The notes: a model not told the origin generated them from the letters alone. Counted from the first letter of the stretch, positions 14,693 through 23,104 are shown. The stretch: DNA of 24,419 bases from JARRKU01 sp050288425 (GCA_050288425.1 JBNKDU010000030.1:1-24419); one strand, 5' to 3'. Numbers and translations: made by a program.

Positions 14693-16621
14693 GTGGACAT
14701 ATTGAAACGGTTTTGGATGGTTCTCTTTCTGGTGATTACTCCTGTTGTATCGGCATCGGCCGGCGCCTGGTCTGATCAGGATTTCAATGCGTATGTGGGA
14801 AATTGGGGAGGAAACGGGTTTCCGGGCAAATTTTCCCATGCGAGCGGAATGCAAATCTCATTCTGGTTGAATGCACGGGACGGCCTGGAAGGAGCGGCCT
14901 TGATCTCGAAAGGCAAGGACCTTTGCATAGGGCATGTCCAGTTGGATGCTTCCCAGGAACAATTGGAATTTTCGGCAAAAGAGGGAGTTTTGTGCCCCAA
15001 CCTGGCGAACAGCACATTCTCCTTGTTCCGCCCCATGAAAAGAGGTGTTTTCGGTCTGCGTTTTCACACGCCGCCTCCTGTCGATGACTTGTACAATGTG
15101 ACCCATTTTCATCGGATCCAAGAAGCCAACCCAAAACTTCAGGCATATGTCACTTTTTTCCGGAACAACGGTCAAAACGCAGAAAATGTCCTCGATACCC
15201 GGGCACGACACCATGCGACAGCAATCGCGAGTATAGACGCCGCACTGCAGCAACCGTACCGCCGGAATTTTCAGGATTCGAAAATGATCGGTGTCTGGGA
15301 AGGAGAATTCGTGGGCGGCGACATGGTACTCCCCGCAAAGATGGTATATTGGTCCGCCGTTCCGTACCGGTATCAAACCATTGTCGGCGTGGCGCTATTC
15401 GACCAGGAACCTCTGGAGGAACCCGTGTGTCCGGCCGGCGTGATCAAGGGACATCGCGCGGAGGATGGAGTGACGATGAGCTATTTGTATTTGAAAAACC
15501 AACCGCAGCCCTGCAGAACGGTCAGCTCCAACGGCAGGGCCTATTGGAATGGGGATAACGACACGTTGATGCTTTCCATGGACACGCCGATCGCAAGGAA
15601 TCTCACCCACAGAGATACGAATTGCCTGAAGCGGCCCCGGAGTATCCTCGATTTGCCCGCAGAGATGTGCGTCGTGGGCGTGTTCCATCGGACCCGGGCC
15701 GATGAAGGACTCCTCCGGGAGATAGATCGTCAGAAATGGGACAGGGTTTCGGCCCCTTCGGCTGCGGATCGTTCGATTCTGTTTGATCGGCCCGATCAAA
15801 TCGGCCACCTCGCAACGGCACACGATCAGGCCGCGGTCAACAATCTGCAGGTGGATCGCCAGATTCAAGATGAAAGAGCAGAAATACAACGGCGACGGGA
15901 GGCAGAGCGAAACACCCGGATCGCTGAAGCAAGAAGAAGAGAAGCGGCCAAACGCGATCGGATCGCCCGCAACAAGGCAAATTATGCGATGCAGAGAGGA
16001 GGGGGTTTTGTCGATTCCAGCGGACCAGTGAGCATGCCAAATGTTTCCGGCCCCTTCGATGGATTGCCCGGCAAGGATATGCTCAACGCGATTTATGCAC
16101 AGGACTGGGATGCAGTGGCCGCCATAAATACATATTACAGCAGCGAAAAGTTGCGGCAGCACAAGAATATCATGGGCGGCAAACATTGGACCGATGGATT
16201 GATGGAAGCCGGGTTCAAGTCGATCGATATCAGTAAAATCGTATTGGCCGTATATCTTTTCAACTACCAGAAGCAATATGGCGCCTGTCTGGAATCAGAC
16301 GCCGTCACCTTCGAAGTGGTTGATTATGCTCCGGATACATCGGTTAAAAACGTTCTGGGAATTGAGATCGCAAGGTTCTACGGGTATGAGATTCACGAGA
16401 AATTCAAAGTGAACAAGGAGTTTACGTCCGCTTTTCGTATGGTGGGATGTATGAAACCGGAAGACGGCATGTTGACCGTCGTCGAATTTATCATGAATTC
16501 GGGGGGCACGGACATCAAGCGCGAATCGGTCTCGGGGACGAAACAGATGATGGGCAAGTTCGATTGCCAAAGCCCGGAAATCAAGCAAATGGAAAAGGCT
16601 CTGTTACAGGTGGGCCGGTGA
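14693..16621 (+). CDS. Large exported protein of unknown function with central charged coiled coil
   Basis: A 642-residue protein starting at GTG 14693, which has GGAGG 8 nt upstream; GTG 14678 would add five residues. A signal peptide (KRFWMVLFLVITPVVSASAGA) is followed by a Cys-containing beta-rich domain (~25-365) with paired elements (VGNWGGNGFPG, KMIGVWEGEFVGGDMVLPAKMVYWSAVPYRYQTIVGVALF). An Arg/Glu/Ala-rich coiled coil spans ~380-435 (RRREAERNTRIAEARRREAA). The C-terminal domain (~440-642) reads LPGKDMLNAIYAQDWDAVAAINTYY, with several Cys (GACLESD, VGCMKPED, KFDCQSPE). The total of about nine cysteines suggests periplasmic disulfides. The opening NAYVGNWGGxG plus internal repeats hints at a lipocalin-like or lysozyme-inhibitor-like fold, but I do not recognise the family. 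Its stop abuts the ilvD remnant on the opposite strand. Confidence 0.75.
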   Translation: MDILKRFWMVLFLVITPVVSASAGAWSDQDFNAYVGNWGGNGFPGKFSHASGMQISFWLNARDGLEGAALISKGKDLCIGHVQLDASQEQLEFSAKEGVLCPNLANSTFSLFRPMKRGVFGLRFHTPPPVDDLYNVTHFHRIQEANPKLQAYVTFFRNNGQNAENVLDTRARHHATAIASIDAALQQPYRRNFQDSKMIGVWEGEFVGGDMVLPAKMVYWSAVPYRYQTIVGVALFDQEPLEEPVCPAGVIKGHRAEDGVTMSYLYLKNQPQPCRTVSSNGRAYWNGDNDTLMLSMDTPIARNLTHRDTNCLKRPRSILDLPAEMCVVGVFHRTRADEGLLREIDRQKWDRVSAPSAADRSILFDRPDQIGHLATAHDQAAVNNLQVDRQIQDERAEIQRRREAERNTRIAEARRREAAKRDRIARNKANYAMQRGGGFVDSSGPVSMPNVSGPFDGLPGKDMLNAIYAQDWDAVAAINTYYSSEKLRQHKNIMGGKHWTDGLMEAGFKSIDISKIVLAVYLFNYQKQYGACLESDAVTFEVVDYAPDTSVKNVLGIEIARFYGYEIHEKFKVNKEFTSAFRMVGCMKPEDGMLTVVEFIMNSGGTDIKRESVSGTKQMMGKFDCQSPEIKQMEKALLQVGR

Positions 16622-17017
16622 CTGTCAGACACTCACCGTTCAGCAGTTCTTCTTCGAGCAGGTATTTCATCACCGCCGGAAGCCCCCCACCGCGTCCAGA
16701 TCTTCCTGGACATGGCTGCCGCTGGGCTTCATGCCGGCCAGCAACGGCACGCGGTCGCCGACACTTTGAAAGTCATCGATGGTTAACCGAACTTCCACGG
16801 CGCGGGCCATGGCGATGAGGTGAAGGACGGCATTGGTGGACCCGCCCAAAGCCGTGACCACCACCAGGGCATTCTCAAAGGCCTGGTGGGTCATAATGTC
16901 CCGGGGCCGTATCTGTTTTTCCAACAGCAATCGAATGGCGGCGCCGGCCCGGCGACATTCATCCCGCTTGGCTTCGGACTCGGCCGGACGGCTGGCGCTG
17001 TAAGGCAGGCACATTCC
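16622..17017 (-). pseudogene. ilvD: Dihydroxy-acid dehydratase (ilvD) internal fragment, frameshifted
   Basis: Minus-strand frame from 17017 reads GMCLPYSASRPAESEAKRDE, then RAGAAIRLLLEKQIRPRDIM, ENALVVVTALGGSTNAVLHL and LTIDDFQSVGDRVPLLAGMK. All are unmistakable IlvD segments (GMSLPYS..., RDIMTxxAFENA, ALGGSTNAVLHL). At about 16680-16688 one base is missing in the codons for AVGG(I)PAV. The next frame continues VMKYLLEEELLNGECLTVTG, exactly the IlvD continuation, and homology ends at the edge of the neighbouring gene. Roughly 130 of ~560 codons remain, with both ends lost, including the N-terminal Fe-S cysteines. This is a dead fragment, and its left boundary coincides with the stop of the plus-strand exported protein. 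Confidence 0.85.
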
Positions 17018-17126
17018 CTTCCGTCTGAATCTGGACGTCTTTGGGGATATCGATGACCGGACCGGCAAAAACCAACGACGCGATGGCGACAAAAGCATTG
17101 GCCACCCTGGAGAAAATTGCCTCGCC
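17018..17126 (-). pseudogene. Possible acetolactate synthase (ilvB) fragment fused to the ilvD remnant
   Basis: Directly upstream of the ilvD remnant, in a different frame, the minus strand reads EAIFSRVANAFVAIASLVFA followed by GPVIDIPKDVQ. This resembles the acetolactate synthase large-subunit segment (EAFxIAxxGRPGPVxIDIPKDVQ). The homology switches from IlvB-type to IlvD-type at about 17017, so a deletion appears to have joined the two genes. The match is short (about 36 codons) and imperfect, so I hold it loosely. Confidence 0.4.
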
Positions 17127-17221
17127 TTCCGGACTTCAGGTCACCTTTTTGCCGCCCGAGTCGTGGCGGATGAACGCACCGGAGAAATGGCGGGCAATTC
17201 TCCTCCTTTGCCGCCGGATAT

Positions 17222-18406
17222 CTACTCCGGGTGTTTTCCCATGCCAAGCAGCACGAGGGTGGAAAGCAGGCCGCTGAACAGACCCAGCATCAGGGCCCAT
17301 GTGTATCCGCCGGTCCTGTCGATGGTCCAGCCGCACACCACCGGCGAAATTACGGACCCCAGGCCCAGGAGGCACGTCCACAGCCCCACAACCCCGCCGG
17401 TCTTACCGGCCCCGAAGAAATCCCGGGCCGCGGCCGCGTAAACCGGCCACACGGCTCCGTATCCCAGTCCATAGATCCCGGTGCAGCCATACAGCGCCCA
17501 CGGATTTTGCGAAAGCGCCATTCCCAGGCAGGCCACCCCCATGATCGTTCCGCAAACCTTCATGACCCGGACCCGGCCGATGGCGTCGGACAGGGTGCCC
17601 AGCGTCAGCTGACCGGCAATGCCGCACAGCGCGATGATGGCGACGAATCTTGTGGCCGTCGTATAGGGCAGGCCCAGGGACTCCCGCGCATACACGGGAA
17701 GGAAGGCAAACGGGATCAGCACGTTGAATCCCACCAGGAGATAGGCCGTGCCGATGACCCAGAATATCCGGCTTCTCAGGATACCCTGGTATGCGGACCG
17801 CCAGGGCTGGGTTGGCGGCAAGGCGGCGGCATCGCCTTTTTCACTTTTCTCCGGGTTCCGCACCAGCACGAAATTCAAGATGCCCACGCCGACACCGACC
17901 AGGCCCATGCCGATCCATCCGGCCCGCCATCCGGCCGCCGCGACGATGTAAGGCATCGATATGCCCCATAGCGGTATGCCCAGCCCGACGCCCATGGTGA
18001 CGAAAGAGAGGGCCACGCCCCGCCGGTTTTCCGGAACCCATTTTTGCACCAGGGCGGTTACCGGCGCCCAGCAGGCCGCGTGGCCCAGGCCGGCCACGGA
18101 GAAGAACAAGCAGGCCTTCCACAGGCTGTCGGCCAGGGCCATCGCCATGGCGCCGCAACCCAGCAGCAGGGTAAAAAAGGTGAGGATGAACCGGTAGTCG
18201 AAACGGTCCGAAAGAATGCCCAGAACGGGGGTGGCCAGCGTGTATACGCCGAAATAGACGGCGAAGATGGCCCCCGCCTGGGTCTTGGTGATGCCCAATG
18301 CCGGCAGCATCTCGGGCAGCAGCATCCCGTACCCGTAGCGGATGGCATAGGCGATGGAGACCGTGAGGAAGCCCGCGAGGACGATGGCAAAGGCGCGTCT
18401 GGGCAT
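17222..18406 (-). CDS. MFS transporter, oxalate/formate-antiporter-like
   Basis: A 394-residue, 12-helix membrane protein. Landmarks are YGYGMLLPEMLPALGITKTQAGAIFAVYFGVYTLATPVLGILSDRF (helices 1-3 with the GxxSDRF loop), AGLGHAACWAPVTALVQKWV (helix 4, conserved PxxxLxxKWF-like motif), RRGVALSFVTMGVGLGIPLWG, and in the second half LGTLSDAIGRVRVMKVCG and YGLGYGAVWPVYAAAARDFFG. These fit the OFA/monocarboxylate-type MFS group, whose substrates are small organic anions; the actual substrate is unknown. The start at 18406 (MPRRAF) places the first helix directly at the N-terminus. In-frame extension to 18493 or 18532 has no better ribosome site. It is divergent from the multicopper oxidase pair. 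Confidence 0.85.
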   Translation of the reverse strand: MPRRAFAIVLAGFLTVSIAYAIRYGYGMLLPEMLPALGITKTQAGAIFAVYFGVYTLATPVLGILSDRFDYRFILTFFTLLLGCGAMAMALADSLWKACLFFSVAGLGHAACWAPVTALVQKWVPENRRGVALSFVTMGVGLGIPLWGISMPYIVAAAGWRAGWIGMGLVGVGVGILNFVLVRNPEKSEKGDAAALPPTQPWRSAYQGILRSRIFWVIGTAYLLVGFNVLIPFAFLPVYARESLGLPYTTATRFVAIIALCGIAGQLTLGTLSDAIGRVRVMKVCGTIMGVACLGMALSQNPWALYGCTGIYGLGYGAVWPVYAAAARDFFGAGKTGGVVGLWTCLLGLGSVISPVVCGWTIDRTGGYTWALMLGLFSGLLSTLVLLGMGKHPE

Positions 18407-18906
18407 AAGTGCGGTGCCGTGGTGTTTTGCCGAAGCAGTTATCGAAGTCACTTTTCCACATATACCCGGGCCGGCATAATTCTTCAATCTCATTCTCCCG
18501 CACGGACCGGATCCGAAAAATGGGGGAATCACCCCATGGACGATCCCATGCTTTTCCCCTAGAAAATTGATCTATCGACCGACCGGTTTCGAAGTTGAAA
18601 TTCGCACACATCCTGCACAGCACCACAAAGTAGTATTTGGCCGCATTCTCACAAAGTATTCACGTTTACCAAATCTTTCCATAACAATCATCAGGAGATA
18701 ACAAGTTTCCACATTGCCCGACATGGCGATATGAATCCTATCTTTGCAGCATCCTTCTCCCTGCTGAACACATCCCCCACCGCTGACAGAGAGCTACCTT
18801 GAAAAGCAAGTTCTACCATTGTCCCATGTCAAAATGACTACAGCAGTACCGCGATCCGGCAAAAGAACGACTGCCTCTTCCTGCCTGATCGGCCGGCGTC
18901 CGGAGT
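18407..18906. other. Divergent intergenic region between MFS and multicopper oxidase genes
   Basis: About 500 bp with lower GC than the flanking genes and no coding signal that I accept. It should hold the MFS promoter. I see no clear consensus elements other than those listed between 18907 and 19002. Confidence 0.4.
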
Positions 18907-18943
18907 TTGGAAGAAATCCGGATATCTTCCCGAATTCTTCCAA
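18907..18943. promoter_or_regulatory. Inverted repeat (candidate operator) upstream of multicopper oxidase operon
   Basis: Perfect 9-bp arms TTGGAAGAA (18907-18915) and TTCTTCCAA (18935-18943) are separated by 19 bp. A TATAAA-like -10 element (18948-18953) starts 4 bp after the right arm. This places the repeat across the -35 region, as expected for a repressor or MerR-type activator site. No regulator gene is adjacent. Confidence 0.5.
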
Positions 18944-18973
18944 TCTATATAAATGCGGTAGTGTTTCCCCAAG

Positions 18974-19002
18974 GTGGCGCGGGCCATCGACGGCCCTGCC
19001 AC
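18974..19002 (+). promoter_or_regulatory. 5'-leader hairpin before the first multicopper oxidase gene
   Basis: Stem GTGGC (18974-18978) plus GGGCC (18981-18985) pairs with GGCCC (18992-18996) plus GCCAC (18998-19002) with a 6-nt loop and small bulges. It ends about 30 nt before the ribosome site GAAGGAGG of the oxidase gene, so it would be in the transcript leader. It could stabilise the mRNA. Confidence 0.5.
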
Positions 19003-19044
19003 ACAGATCTATTCCATCCAATCCCAACCAGAGAAGGAGGCCTT

Positions 19045-21153
19045 ATGTCCGTCTACCCCACCCCCAAAACCCTGCGACCCATCGTGACCGGGTTGCTCGT
19101 CCTAGCGCTGATCCTGGGACTGAGCATCCCCATTGCCGCCGCCGATCCCGTTCCCGGCGGCAGCCAGGATCCGACCCTGATCCCGCAGTTTGTCGAACCG
19201 CTCTATATCCCACCGGTGATGCCCTCCCAGGGCCTGCAGTATGACCCGGTGGCCAAGAAGCTGGTCAACTACTATGAAATCGAGGTGGTGCAGTTCAACC
19301 AGCAGATCCTGCCGGCCGGCTTCCCGCAAACCACCATCTGGGGCTATGGCGCCGTGGGTCATCCCGAAACCCGCACCTACCCGGCCCGCACCATCGAGAA
19401 CCTGGAAGATTTCCCCACCCGCGTCAAATGGATCAACAACCTGGTGGATGGAAACGGCGCCTACCTGTCGCATTTCGTCCCCATCGACCAGACCCTGCAC
19501 TGGGCCAATCCGCCCCAGGACTGTCTCAGCGGGATTCCCGGCACCGACTGCCGCGGTCAGAGCCAGATGCGCTACGACGGACCCGTGCCCATCATTCCCC
19601 ACCTGCACGGCGCCCACGTGCAGCCGGACAGCGACGGCTACCCCGAGGCCTGGTTCCTGCCCGCGGCCAACAACATTCCGGCCGGCTATGCCACCGAAGG
19701 AGGTCTCTACGACGACATCTTCGGCGGATCCGGCGCCGGCCAGGGCTTTGCCGTGTTTCAATATCCCAACGATCAACGCGAAACCGCCCTCTGGTACCAC
19801 GACCACGCCCTGGGCATGACCCGCGCCAATGTGTATGCCGGACCGGTGGGCTTTTACATGATCCGCGACCTGGACAATCTCTTTCTCGGGCTTCCCGGCC
19901 CCGCGCCGCTGCCCGGTATGGATCCCAACAACAATCCTGTGGCCAGAAAGTTGATCCGTGAGATCCCGCTTGCTATCCAGGACAAATCCTTTAACGACGA
20001 CGGTTCCCTGTTCTATCCGGACAACCGGGCCTTCTTCGAGACCCTCAACGTACCCGGCCTGCCGCTGCAGTTCCCGGGAGCCGGGGATCTCGACATCCCG
20101 TTCATTCCCGAAGATACCATCGACGGCGAAACGAGCGACGTATCGCCCATCTGGAACCCCGAATTCTTCGGCAACACCATGGTGGTCAACGGCAAAACCT
20201 GGCCCGAATTCGAGGTCCAGAAACGGCGCTACCGCTTCCGCATCCTCAATGCCTGCGATTCGCGGTTCCTGATCCTGGAGATGAGCAACGGCATGAAGTT
20301 CTGGCAGATCGGCGCCGACGGCGGCTTCCTGCCGGCACCGGAGCAACTCGACCGGCTCCTCATCGCGCCGGCCGAGCGGGTGGACATGATCCTCGACTTC
20401 TCAAATGTTCCCGCCGGAAGCACCATCACGCTGCTCAACGTCGGTCCGGACGAACCATTCGGCGGCGGCGAGCCGGGGGTGGACTTCGATGCCGCCGACC
20501 CCGCCACCACCGGCCGGGTGATGCAGTTCAAGGTGAAGAAGCGCATCGGCTTCGACTTGTCCAGGAACCCCGCCCAGCTGAACCTTCCCGGCCGCACCCC
20601 CCTGGGACCGGAAGACAACGTTCGCCGGGTGACCCTGAACGAAGACGAGTCCGAGACCGTCTGCGCGGTGGAAGATGACGACGGCAACCTGGTCGAAGCG
20701 CCCTGCGGCGATCCAAACGCCGCAGCGTTCGGGCCCACCTCGGCCCGTCTCGGCGTATTGGACGCTTCCGGCAACTCCCTCCCCAAGTTCTGGATGGACG
20801 CCATCACCGAGAATCCCGTCCTGGGCGAGACCGAGATCTGGGAAATCTATAATTTCACGGCGGACGCCCACCCCATCCACATCCACCAGATCCAGTTCGA
20901 GATCATCAACCGGCAGCAGTTGGAGACCGATGACGAAGGCGTGTCGGTGCAGCCGGCGGTCCTGGTGGCCGGCACGGAAAGAGGCCCCGACGCGGGCGAA
21001 TCCGGCACCAAGGATACCGTCATCGTCTACCCGGGCGAAGTGGCCCGCGTAAAAGCCAGATTCGACATCCTGGGCCTCTACGTCTGGCACTGCCACATCC
21101 TCTCCCATGAAGACAACGAGATGATGCGGCCGTTCGAAGTCGTCGCCCCGTAA
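19045..21153 (+). CDS. Exported multicopper oxidase, CotA/bilirubin oxidase-like
   Basis: A 702-residue blue copper oxidase with three cupredoxin domains that would oxidise phenolics, bilirubin-like compounds or metal ions with O2. It has a long signal peptide (~34 residues, cleavage near IAAA-DP) for Sec export. All four copper-ligand blocks are present: HLHGAH (from His186), WYHDH (250-254), HPIHIHQ (His609, 612, 614) and the type-1 block WHCHILSHEDNEM (Cys683, His688, axial Met693). The ATG at 19045 follows a strong AGAAGGAGG site; an in-frame TTG at 18907 was rejected. It is larger than typical CotA (~510 residues) because of loops, including a stretch around 520-600 with two Cys (ETVCAVEDDDG, VEAPCGDP). 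It is followed by a second oxidase gene. An O2-using enzyme is notable in a genome that looks anaerobic; it may serve O2 or copper defence. Confidence 0.92.
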   Translation: MSVYPTPKTLRPIVTGLLVLALILGLSIPIAAADPVPGGSQDPTLIPQFVEPLYIPPVMPSQGLQYDPVAKKLVNYYEIEVVQFNQQILPAGFPQTTIWGYGAVGHPETRTYPARTIENLEDFPTRVKWINNLVDGNGAYLSHFVPIDQTLHWANPPQDCLSGIPGTDCRGQSQMRYDGPVPIIPHLHGAHVQPDSDGYPEAWFLPAANNIPAGYATEGGLYDDIFGGSGAGQGFAVFQYPNDQRETALWYHDHALGMTRANVYAGPVGFYMIRDLDNLFLGLPGPAPLPGMDPNNNPVARKLIREIPLAIQDKSFNDDGSLFYPDNRAFFETLNVPGLPLQFPGAGDLDIPFIPEDTIDGETSDVSPIWNPEFFGNTMVVNGKTWPEFEVQKRRYRFRILNACDSRFLILEMSNGMKFWQIGADGGFLPAPEQLDRLLIAPAERVDMILDFSNVPAGSTITLLNVGPDEPFGGGEPGVDFDAADPATTGRVMQFKVKKRIGFDLSRNPAQLNLPGRTPLGPEDNVRRVTLNEDESETVCAVEDDDGNLVEAPCGDPNAAAFGPTSARLGVLDASGNSLPKFWMDAITENPVLGETEIWEIYNFTADAHPIHIHQIQFEIINRQQLETDDEGVSVQPAVLVAGTERGPDAGESGTKDTVIVYPGEVARVKARFDILGLYVWHCHILSHEDNEMMRPFEVVAP

Positions 21154-21180
21154 CCCGGCAAATAGTCCGATCGGCGAGAA

Positions 21181-21210
21181 TGACAGGGCTGCTTCCGGGC
21201 GGCCCTGTCA
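21181..21210 (+). terminator. Intergenic hairpin between the two oxidase genes
   Basis: TGACAGGGC (21181-21189) pairs perfectly with GCCCTGTCA (21202-21210) around a 12-nt loop, 27 nt after the first oxidase stop. No T-run follows. It could be a partial (Rho-assisted) terminator or a 3'-stabilising hairpin that sets different levels of the two oxidases. Confidence 0.55.
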
Positions 21211-21349
21211 CCTCGTGATACGCCAGGCTCGCGCGAACGCCGTATTGTTCGTGATGGTCTCCATCGTCAATTCTACGAAAGACCGGACAAATACAATTTT
21301 TTTCCAGCATCGGCATGGACGACGCACCGGTGCGAACGGGAGGTGCTGC

Positions 21350-22921
21350 ATGAAAAGAAGGGTCACCACAAGAAGATGGATGCAAATCATCCTCATATTG
21401 CTGAGTCTCGGCATGCTTTGCCTGCCGGCGGGCATTGCGTCCGCCCGGAGAGGCGGCGGCGGTATGGGCGGTGGGGGTATGGGGGGCGGCGGCATGGGCG
21501 GCGGGGGTATGGGCGGTGGGGGCGATGTCATCGATCCGCCGGTGGGCGCCCTTCTGCAGGACCCGGCGGAAATGGAAAACCTGAGCACCACCCCGGGAAT
21601 CGTGGAAGTCGACCTGGAGGCCCGGATCGCCCCGGTGGACATCGACGGCACCACGGCCAACCTGATGACCTTCAACGGCCATTTTCCCGGTCCCACCCTG
21701 CGGGCGAAAAAAGGCGACCGGGTGTACGTGAACTATACCAACGCCCTGCCCCCCACCTCCCAGACCAATCTCCTGGGCTATCGCAGGAACATCACCAACC
21801 TGCATACCCACGGATGGCACGTATCGCCGGAAGCGCCGGCGGACTATGTGATGTACGAACTGGCGCCGGGAGAAACCTATTTCCATGAATACGATCTCAG
21901 CCTGCAGGACGGCGGCACGCTCAACTTCTACCACCCCCACAAACACGGCGTCTCGGCCGAGCAGTACTGGGCCGGCCTGGTGGGCGCCCTGGTGGTCGAA
22001 GACGAGGAAGAACTCGCCCTGCTGGGCGGATATGAAACCCACCTGTTGATATTGAAGGACATCGCCCTCGACGGCGGCGAACCGGCCCCGCACGCCATGA
22101 TGCATGACTACATGCACGGCAAGGAAGGCGATATCGTCATGGTCAACGGCCAGGTCAACCCCCGCCTCTACCTGCAAAACGGCCAGGTCCAGCGCTGGCG
22201 GATCCTCAATGCCAGCAACGCCCGGTTTTACAAGCTGCGCCTGGAGAACCACAGCCTGCACCTGATCGGCACGGACGGCGGGTTGCTGGACCGGCCCTAC
22301 CCCGTCACGGAGCTGCTGCTGTCCCCGGGCGAACGCGCCGACGTGCTGATCGAGGGGACCTCCGGTTCGGGGGACTACCGCCTGCGGGCCGTGCCCTATG
22401 CCCGCCGGGGAATGATGAGCTCCGCCACCATCACATTGATGACCGTCTCCTATAGCGGCCGGCTCACCCCGTCCCAGGAGCTGCCCGCCTCCATCGCCCC
22501 GGACGCCCGACGCCTCGACCCCGGCGCGCTGCCCATCGCCGCCGAGCGCACCCTGGTGCTGAGCATGGGCCAGGGCAACGGCTATATCAACGGGAAGGAT
22601 TTCGATGTCGATCCCCACCGGATCACATCCACCGTGGATCGCTATGAAATCTGGACCATCGTCAACGACAACGGCATGGACCACCCCTTTCACCAGCATG
22701 TCAACCCGGCCCAGGTCCTGGCCGTGAACGGCGGCGATTCCGGTTATGCCTCCCTGTATGCCTCCGTCCCGGCCTGGAAGGACACCGTCCTGGTCCCCAA
22801 GTGGGGCAGCGTGACCCTGCTGGTGCCGGTGATGGATTACACGGGCATGGCCATGTTCCACTGCCATATCCTGGAACACGAAGACATCGGCATGATGGGC
22901 ATTTGGCACATCATGCCGTGA
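21350..22921 (+). CDS. Exported multicopper oxidase with N-terminal Gly4-Met repeat
   Basis: A 523-residue three-domain multicopper oxidase. The N-terminus carries an Arg-rich start and signal peptide (KRRVTTRRWMQIILILLSLG ... GIASA). Next comes a low-complexity segment of four GGGGM units plus GGGG (residues 35-58), then the first cupredoxin domain. Copper blocks are NLHTHGWHV (His152, 154, 157), YHPHKHG, HPFHQHV and FHCHILEHEDIGMM (Cys505, His510, axial Met515). The last domain is closest to CueO/CopA-type periplasmic oxidases. The ATG at 21350 has a GGGAGG site 6 nt upstream; an upstream ATG at 21215 lacks one. The gene is 196 bp after the first oxidase, probably co-transcribed through a hairpin. 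The Met-rich segment may be a flexible copper-binding tether; this is inference. Confidence 0.92.
   Translation: MKRRVTTRRWMQIILILLSLGMLCLPAGIASARRGGGGMGGGGMGGGGMGGGGMGGGGDVIDPPVGALLQDPAEMENLSTTPGIVEVDLEARIAPVDIDGTTANLMTFNGHFPGPTLRAKKGDRVYVNYTNALPPTSQTNLLGYRRNITNLHTHGWHVSPEAPADYVMYELAPGETYFHEYDLSLQDGGTLNFYHPHKHGVSAEQYWAGLVGALVVEDEEELALLGGYETHLLILKDIALDGGEPAPHAMMHDYMHGKEGDIVMVNGQVNPRLYLQNGQVQRWRILNASNARFYKLRLENHSLHLIGTDGGLLDRPYPVTELLLSPGERADVLIEGTSGSGDYRLRAVPYARRGMMSSATITLMTVSYSGRLTPSQELPASIAPDARRLDPGALPIAAERTLVLSMGQGNGYINGKDFDVDPHRITSTVDRYEIWTIVNDNGMDHPFHQHVNPAQVLAVNGGDSGYASLYASVPAWKDTVLVPKWGSVTLLVPVMDYTGMAMFHCHILEHEDIGMMGIWHIMP
21452..21523 (+). repeat. 15-nt tandem repeat encoding Gly-Gly-Gly-Gly-Met
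   Basis: Four 15-nt units plus a partial fifth, all GGN and ATG codons with third-position differences, lie just after the signal peptide of the second oxidase. Copy number could vary by slippage without breaking the frame. Confidence 0.8.
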
Positions 22922-22954
22922 CGGGGACGATGAACCGCCCCGGCAGAGAGGCGG

Positions 22955-23104
22955 TCACTGCTTCCGGGCGGGAGAGGAAGACAAGGCAGGGCTCAAAACA
23001 ACCAAATTACCGAGGTCGGAAATGGCGTCCCGGCCGGTCTGCGATAAGGCGGGACTGTCATCGAGCCACCACAAGAGAGCATGGGTATCGAGGGATAAAT
23101 TCAT
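22955..23104 (-). pseudogene. Truncated VapC-type PIN-domain toxin
   Basis: The frame starts at ATG 23104, overlapping the antitoxin stop as ATGA (23101-23104), the normal arrangement of these modules. It reads MNLSLDTHALLWWLDDSPAL followed by SQTGRDAISDLGNLVVL, typical of the PIN toxin N-terminus with the first catalytic Asp at residue 6. After about residue 38 the homology stops and the frame ends at 49 codons (usual ~125-130). The remaining acidic active-site residues are missing, so the nuclease must be inactive. The break falls 33 bp from the multicopper oxidase stop. Confidence 0.8.

Noticed and set aside
21020..22909. 629-codon minus-strand frame opposite the second multicopper oxidase
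   Set aside because: Shadow of a gene with all four copper motifs; the His/Val/Gly-rich translation has no domain.
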